From DAOTXS01 sp034435055 (lineage in GTDB: Bacteria > Chloroflexota > Anaerolineae > UBA4142), in the NCBI GenBank assembly GCA_034435055.1, contig DAOTXS010000039.1, positions 128,877 through 192,876 of the forward strand: 64,000 nucleotides of DNA, in the 5' to 3' direction. Below are positions 61,177-64,000 of this stretch, piece after piece. The first letter of the stretch is position 1; the number at the start of each line of letters is the position of its first letter. The position numbers and the translations under genes are program-made. The notes under the pieces were generated by a model. The model saw only the letters and a list, made by a program, of their open reading frames with translations, searched no databases and was not told the DNA's origin.

Positions 61177-61208
61177 AACGGGAGCGACTCTCTGTCGCTC
61201 CCGTTTTC
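61177..61208. terminator. Bidirectional terminator
   Basis: A perfect 12-bp stem AACGGGAGCGAC with GTCGCTCCCGTT and a 5-nt loop, T-rich on the plus-strand side, lies between convergent genes. Confidence 0.85.
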
Positions 61209-61220
61209 ATTGCTCGTGGA

Positions 61221-61910
61221 CTAGATCACAAAATCATCGCCGATATGAACCGGCGTGGGGATTTTAGGCAATTCAACACCGCGTTCCCGCGCGAGCACGC
61301 GTTCCAACGCATCGACGCGCGCCATCAGCGAAATCACAGACGCGCCGATCATATCCGGCATCACACCGTGATTCAAATCAACCTCCGGATGTTCTTCTCT
61401 GCGGCGCACGATTTGCCCCGGCACGCCGACGACGACCGAATTGGGCGGCACCGATTTCACGACGACTGCGTTCGCGCCGATGCGGCTGTTCGCGCCAATC
61501 GTGATTGCGCCTAGAATTTTTGCGCCGGCTCCCACGACGACATTATCTTCGAGCGTGGGATGGCGCTTGCCTTTGTTCAACGTGGTGCCGCCAAGTGTAA
61601 CGCCGTGATACAGTGTGACGTTCGCGCCGACCTCCGCCGTTTCACCGATGACTACTCCCATCCCATGATCGATAAAAAAACGATCGCCGATTTTTGCGCC
61701 GGGATGAATTTCGATGCCGGTGATGCCACGCGCGATTTGCGAAATCCAGCGACCGAGCCATTTGAATCCACGTCCCCAAAACCAATGCGCCAAACGATGT
61801 GCCCAAAGCGCGTGCAACCCAGGATACAACAATGCCACCTCGAGTATGCTCCGCGCGGCGGGGTCGCGTTCAAAAACCGATTGGATATCGCGGCGAATTG
61901 TGGCAAACAT
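61221..61910 (-). CDS. cysE: Serine O-acetyltransferase
   Basis: 229 residues. An N-terminal helical part (RDIQSVFERDPAARSILEVALLYPGLHALWAHRLAHW) is followed by left-handed beta-helix hexapeptide repeats with IDHGMGVVIGETAEVG and LYHGVTLGG, the active-site His motifs. It acetylates serine for cysteine synthesis. It lies downstream of cysK on the same strand (74-base gap with a palindrome) and ends at a terminator. Confidence 0.93.
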   Translation of the reverse strand: MFATIRRDIQSVFERDPAARSILEVALLYPGLHALWAHRLAHWFWGRGFKWLGRWISQIARGITGIEIHPGAKIGDRFFIDHGMGVVIGETAEVGANVTLYHGVTLGGTTLNKGKRHPTLEDNVVVGAGAKILGAITIGANSRIGANAVVVKSVPPNSVVVGVPGQIVRRREEHPEVDLNHGVMPDMIGASVISLMARVDALERVLARERGVELPKIPTPVHIGDDFVI

Positions 61911-61931
61911 TCTTCACCTCAAAGAGACGAA

Positions 61932-61987
61932 TGACGAAAGTTTTTGATTTGAGTAGACTTTTGTCCTTCGGCTTTGGTCTTTCGTCA
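61932..61987. repeat. Palindromic repeat between cysK and cysE
   Basis: TGACGAAAG (61932-61940) pairs with CTTTCGTCA (61979-61987); the right arm includes the cysK stop codon. Same GACGAAAG type as 34361-34424. Confidence 0.6.
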
Positions 61988-62917
61988 ATCTGCAAGATTC
62001 GCAAACAATGCCGTACTCAAATATCGCTCACCGAACGATGGAATGATGACCACAATTAGCTTCCCCCGGTTTGCCGGTCGCTTGGCAACTTGCGTTGCCG
62101 CCCAGACCGCCGCACCCGATGAAATCCCAACCAGTAATCCTTCTTCTCTTGCCATGCGTCGCGCCGTCTCCATCGCATCATCGTTCTTGACGCGCACGAT
62201 TTCATCGTAGATTTTGGTGTTCAACACATCCGGCACGAATCCCGCGCCGATGCCTTGAATCGGGTGCGGACCTTTTGCTCCGCCCGACAAAACCGGCGAT
62301 GCGTCCGGTTCGACGGCAATCGCTTGGAACGCGGGCTTGCGCGCTTTGATCACTTCGCCCACGCCGGTGATCGTGCCGCCGGTGCCGACGCCGGCAACCA
62401 GAATATCCACCTGACCATCTGTGTCGCGCCAGATTTCTTCGGCTGTCGTCTGGCGATGGATTTCCGGATTCGCCGGGTTTTTGAACTGTTGCGGCATAAA
62501 ATATTTTGGATCGGACGCCACCAACTCATCCGCTTTTTTGATTGCGCCGGCCATCCCCTCGCTGCCCGGCGTGAGAATGACTTCCGCTCCGTACGCACGC
62601 AAAATCATTCGCCGTTCTTTGCTGACTGTTTCCGGCATCGTCATCACACATTTGTAACCGCGCGCGGCGCAAACCATCGCCAGACCGATGCCGGTGTTGC
62701 CGCTCGTCGGCTCGACGATGATCGTGTCCGACTTGATCTTGCCGGCTTTTTCCGCCGCATCGATCATCGATACGCCAATACGGTCCTTGACGCTGTGCGC
62801 CGGATTGTAGAATTCGAGCTTGGCGACGACTTGTGCCACTGCGCCATCGGTAACGCGACGCAATCGGACGAGTGGTGTATTGCCAATCAGTTGGGTAACA
62901 TCATTTGCGATTTTCAT
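61985..62917 (-). CDS. cysK: Cysteine synthase A
   Basis: 310 residues. PLP-binding Lys44 in NPAHSVKDRIG, the substrate loop PTSGNTGIG, and the phosphate-binding GVGTGGTITGVGE are all intact. It makes cysteine from O-acetylserine and sulfide. AAGGAAGGT precedes the ATG. A terminator hairpin sits 33 bases upstream of the start, after a leader of about 180 nt, so expression is probably attenuated in response to a signal. Confidence 0.94.
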   Translation of the reverse strand: MKIANDVTQLIGNTPLVRLRRVTDGAVAQVVAKLEFYNPAHSVKDRIGVSMIDAAEKAGKIKSDTIIVEPTSGNTGIGLAMVCAARGYKCVMTMPETVSKERRMILRAYGAEVILTPGSEGMAGAIKKADELVASDPKYFMPQQFKNPANPEIHRQTTAEEIWRDTDGQVDILVAGVGTGGTITGVGEVIKARKPAFQAIAVEPDASPVLSGGAKGPHPIQGIGAGFVPDVLNTKIYDEIVRVKNDDAMETARRMAREEGLLVGISSGAAVWAATQVAKRPANRGKLIVVIIPSFGERYLSTALFANLAD

Positions 62918-63128
62918 TTTTACCTTCCTTCAAGTTGGGTGATCAGAAATAAAAAACCTAGGGGCTAAACCCTAGGCACCTACCATCGAGTCTGCCACCC
63001 CGCACCGTGTCATCGAATTACGCGGGGGGACTCGTTGGCAATCAGCGGACAACGCAAACTGCCTACGCGTCAAAACCCCCGCATAGGACAGGTGCAACAG
63101 AATGCGACGAATGGTCGAGAAATCATCA
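62918..63128 (-). promoter_or_regulatory. Leader of cysK-cysE with possible attenuator
   Basis: The 210-nt leader can form CGCAT/ATGCG and GCGGGGG/CCCCCGC pairings and ends in a terminator hairpin before the ribosome binding site. The design is that of a transcriptional riboswitch or T-box. I could not find a T-box sequence (TGGNACCGCG) or the conserved cores of SAM or cobalamin riboswitches. Confidence 0.45.
62951..62976 (-). terminator. Terminator hairpin in the cysK leader
   Basis: CCTAGGG (62957-62963) pairs with CCCTAGG (62970-62976) and on the minus strand is followed by six T. Confidence 0.75.
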
Positions 63129-63134
63129 CGCTTC

Positions 63135-63162
63135 ATTTTATTCAGTCGATTGGCGTTGTCAA
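63135..63162 (-). promoter_or_regulatory. Promoter of cysK-cysE
   Basis: On the minus strand TTGACA (63157-63162), a 16-bp spacer and TAAAAT (63135-63140). Confidence 0.7.
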
Positions 63163-63207
63163 TAGCCCCAGCCAATTTTTGCCAGATCTTTATCACTATT
63201 CTAACAA

Positions 63208-63235
63208 TTGACATCGCCACAGGTTGCCGTATAAT
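63208..63235 (+). promoter_or_regulatory. Promoter of the dehydratase-like gene
   Basis: TTGACA (63208-63213), a 16-bp spacer and TATAAT (63230-63235) give a leader of about 18 nt before the ATG at 63260. Confidence 0.75.
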
Positions 63236-63259
63236 TTCACCGAGGACGAGTCAGGGGAG

Positions 63260-64000
63260 ATGTTCGAATTACCTCATCGCATCGAAATCATTCGCGCGCA
63301 CCAAGCACGCGGCGGTCGCATTGCCGCCGTTCTGCCGATTCATTATCCGCGCGCGCTCTTTCGCGCCTTCGATATTTTGCCCGTCGAAGTGTGGGGACCG
63401 CCGCGCGTCGATCCGACCCTCGGCTCGGCGCATCTCCAACCGTACGTCTGCTCGATTGTTCGCAACGCGTTGTCCTATCTCCTCGCCGACAAACTGGCTC
63501 TCACTGATTTTATTGTCGTTCCGCACACGTGCGATTCGCTTCAGGGATTTGCGAGCATCCTCATCGATTTTATCAAACCGCGATCTGTCATTGCGAGCCG
63601 CGAAGCGGCGAAGCAATCCCCAAAGAGCGATTTGGAGATTGCCTCGTCGCAAAAACCGCTCCTCGCAATGACACAGCAAGTCTTTCCAATTTATCTTCCC
63701 CGTGGCACGCGTCCAAGCGATGTTGAATTTCTCGCGAATGAATTTCGTTCGCTCTACAAAAAGTTGAGCGCGGCGACCCAGCATACACCATCGAACAATG
63801 AATTGATGCGCTGCATCGAACGCGAAGAGCAAGCCGATGATCTTCTGGCGCGATTGCACCACGACCGAAAAAATCTTGCGCTCTCGCAAACCGATTTGTA
63901 TCGTTTGATTCGTTCGCGCGAGTATTTGCCGGCGGAGATGTTTATTGAAATTGTAGGGGCAACCCTCGCGGTTGCCCCAAATGGGCAACCGCGAGGGTTG
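63260..64000 (+). CDS. 2-hydroxyacyl-CoA dehydratase/benzoyl-CoA reductase-like subunit (cut by right edge)
   Basis: The frame is open for 247 residues to the edge. AVLPIHYPRALFRAFDILPVEVWGPP, YVCSIVRNAL, VVPHTCDSLQGFASILIDF and VFPIYLPRGTRPSDVEFLANEF match the D-component family of 2-hydroxyglutaryl-CoA dehydratase and benzoyl-CoA reductase, with two of the iron-sulfur Cys visible. These enzymes use low-potential electrons on CoA thioesters. Between the DFIKP and VFPIYLPRG segments about 30 residues are encoded by a palindromic repeat (63586-63673), inserted in frame. A second repeat lies at the right edge. Confidence 0.82.
   Translation, partial: MFELPHRIEIIRAHQARGGRIAAVLPIHYPRALFRAFDILPVEVWGPPRVDPTLGSAHLQPYVCSIVRNALSYLLADKLALTDFIVVPHTCDSLQGFASILIDFIKPRSVIASREAAKQSPKSDLEIASSQKPLLAMTQQVFPIYLPRGTRPSDVEFLANEFRSLYKKLSAATQHTPSNNELMRCIEREEQADDLLARLHHDRKNLALSQTDLYRLIRSREYLPAEMFIEIVGATLAVAPNGQPRGL
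63586..63673. repeat. REP-like palindromic element inside a coding region
   Basis: Perfect 12-bp ends TGTCATTGCGAG and CTCGCAATGACA bracket 88 bp with GAAGCAATCCCC and GGAGATTGCC pairing inside. Same type as 28204-28287. It adds about 30 codons without breaking the frame. Confidence 0.85.
63952..64000. repeat. Palindromic repeat at the right edge
   Basis: CAACCCTCGCGGTTGCCC (63960-63977) pairs perfectly with 63983-64000 across a 5-nt loop, preceded by GTAGGGG. It lies in the reading frame of the dehydratase-like gene; its continuation is outside the window. Confidence 0.8.

Noticed and set aside
62918..63128. T-box riboswitch in the cysK leader
   Set aside because: A GGGTGGCAG stretch looked promising, but the TGGNACCGCG core is absent, so only a generic attenuator is claimed.
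62972..63220. 82-codon minus-strand frame in the cysK leader as a transposase remnant
   Set aside because: Part of it (from MKRDD) looks protein-like, but it spans the promoter, lacks a ribosome binding site and matches no transposase motif I can name.
1..64000. CRISPR arrays, tRNA or rRNA genes, prophage
   Set aside because: No evenly spaced direct repeats, no cloverleaf with GGTTCGA-type loop, no rRNA core sequence and no phage structural genes were seen.

Overview
The window looks like a chromosomal segment of an uncultured or little-studied bacterium, most probably Chloroflexota (Anaerolineae-like). This is an inference: no rRNA or other phylogenetic marker is present. The supporting signs are mid-range G+C, strong Shine-Dalgarno starts, many N-terminally anchored proteins with long Pro/Thr-rich linkers, ABC peptide transporters without linked ATPases, a glycine-rich RRM protein, and a high density of small palindromic repeats between and even inside genes.

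Layout. 1-1420 (minus): the end of a peptide-maturation (RiPP-type) cluster. It holds a PqqD-like recognition protein, a 41-residue precursor with a YxxPxL leader motif, and the start of an HprK-like kinase cut by the left edge. 1529-5639: an MFS exporter, a nitrilase-family amidohydrolase, an exported unknown and a hot-dog thioesterase. 6101-10430: a nested palindromic element and a 1367-residue protein with two glycosidase-like domains and six Ig-like repeats. 10594-19778 (minus): peptide use, with M20 and M28 peptidases, a RarD-like permease and an Opp-type transporter. 19930-21443: a tRNA-dihydrouridine synthase and a divergent RRM protein.

21552-30675 (plus) is the most notable region: a complete bacterial ubiquitin-like (Ubl) conjugation island. 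In order it encodes a GntR winged-helix/E1 fusion, a membrane RING-like protein, an E2 with a fused N-terminal Ubl, a free Ubl ending in a bare Ala-Gly, two JAMM proteases (one with an FHA-like domain), a membrane FHA protein, a VWA protein and a membrane beta-propeller. A near-perfect 27-bp palindrome with a FadR-type TGGTC-N-GACCA core sits just before the E1 gene. This suggests the GntR domain of the E1 controls its own operon. Terminators bound the island on both sides.

30845-36961: a second Opp-type transporter, a GNAT acetyltransferase and a fused AnmK-MurQ protein, together suggesting uptake and recycling of cell-wall fragments. 37055-44637: Fpg DNA glycosylase, aconitase, a long structured leader before a DUF4395/thioredoxin pair, a DUF255 protein and a small methyltransferase. 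44673-48866 (minus): a TPR protein, an HD-GYP protein and a degenerate REC-GAF-GGDEF protein. 49005-52878: acetoacetyl-CoA synthetase and a two-subunit CoA-transferase. 52923-56156 (minus): a YtrA-type GntR operon with slipin and SdpI-like membrane proteins. 56230-61154: exported Pro/Thr-linker proteins, including a tandem pair of lipoproteins, and a conserved unknown behind a consensus promoter. 61221-63162 (minus): cysK and cysE behind a leader that ends in a terminator. 63260-end: the start of a 2-hydroxyacyl-CoA dehydratase/benzoyl-CoA reductase-like subunit whose frame has absorbed a palindromic repeat.

No rRNA, tRNA, CRISPR array, transposase gene or phage module was recognised.
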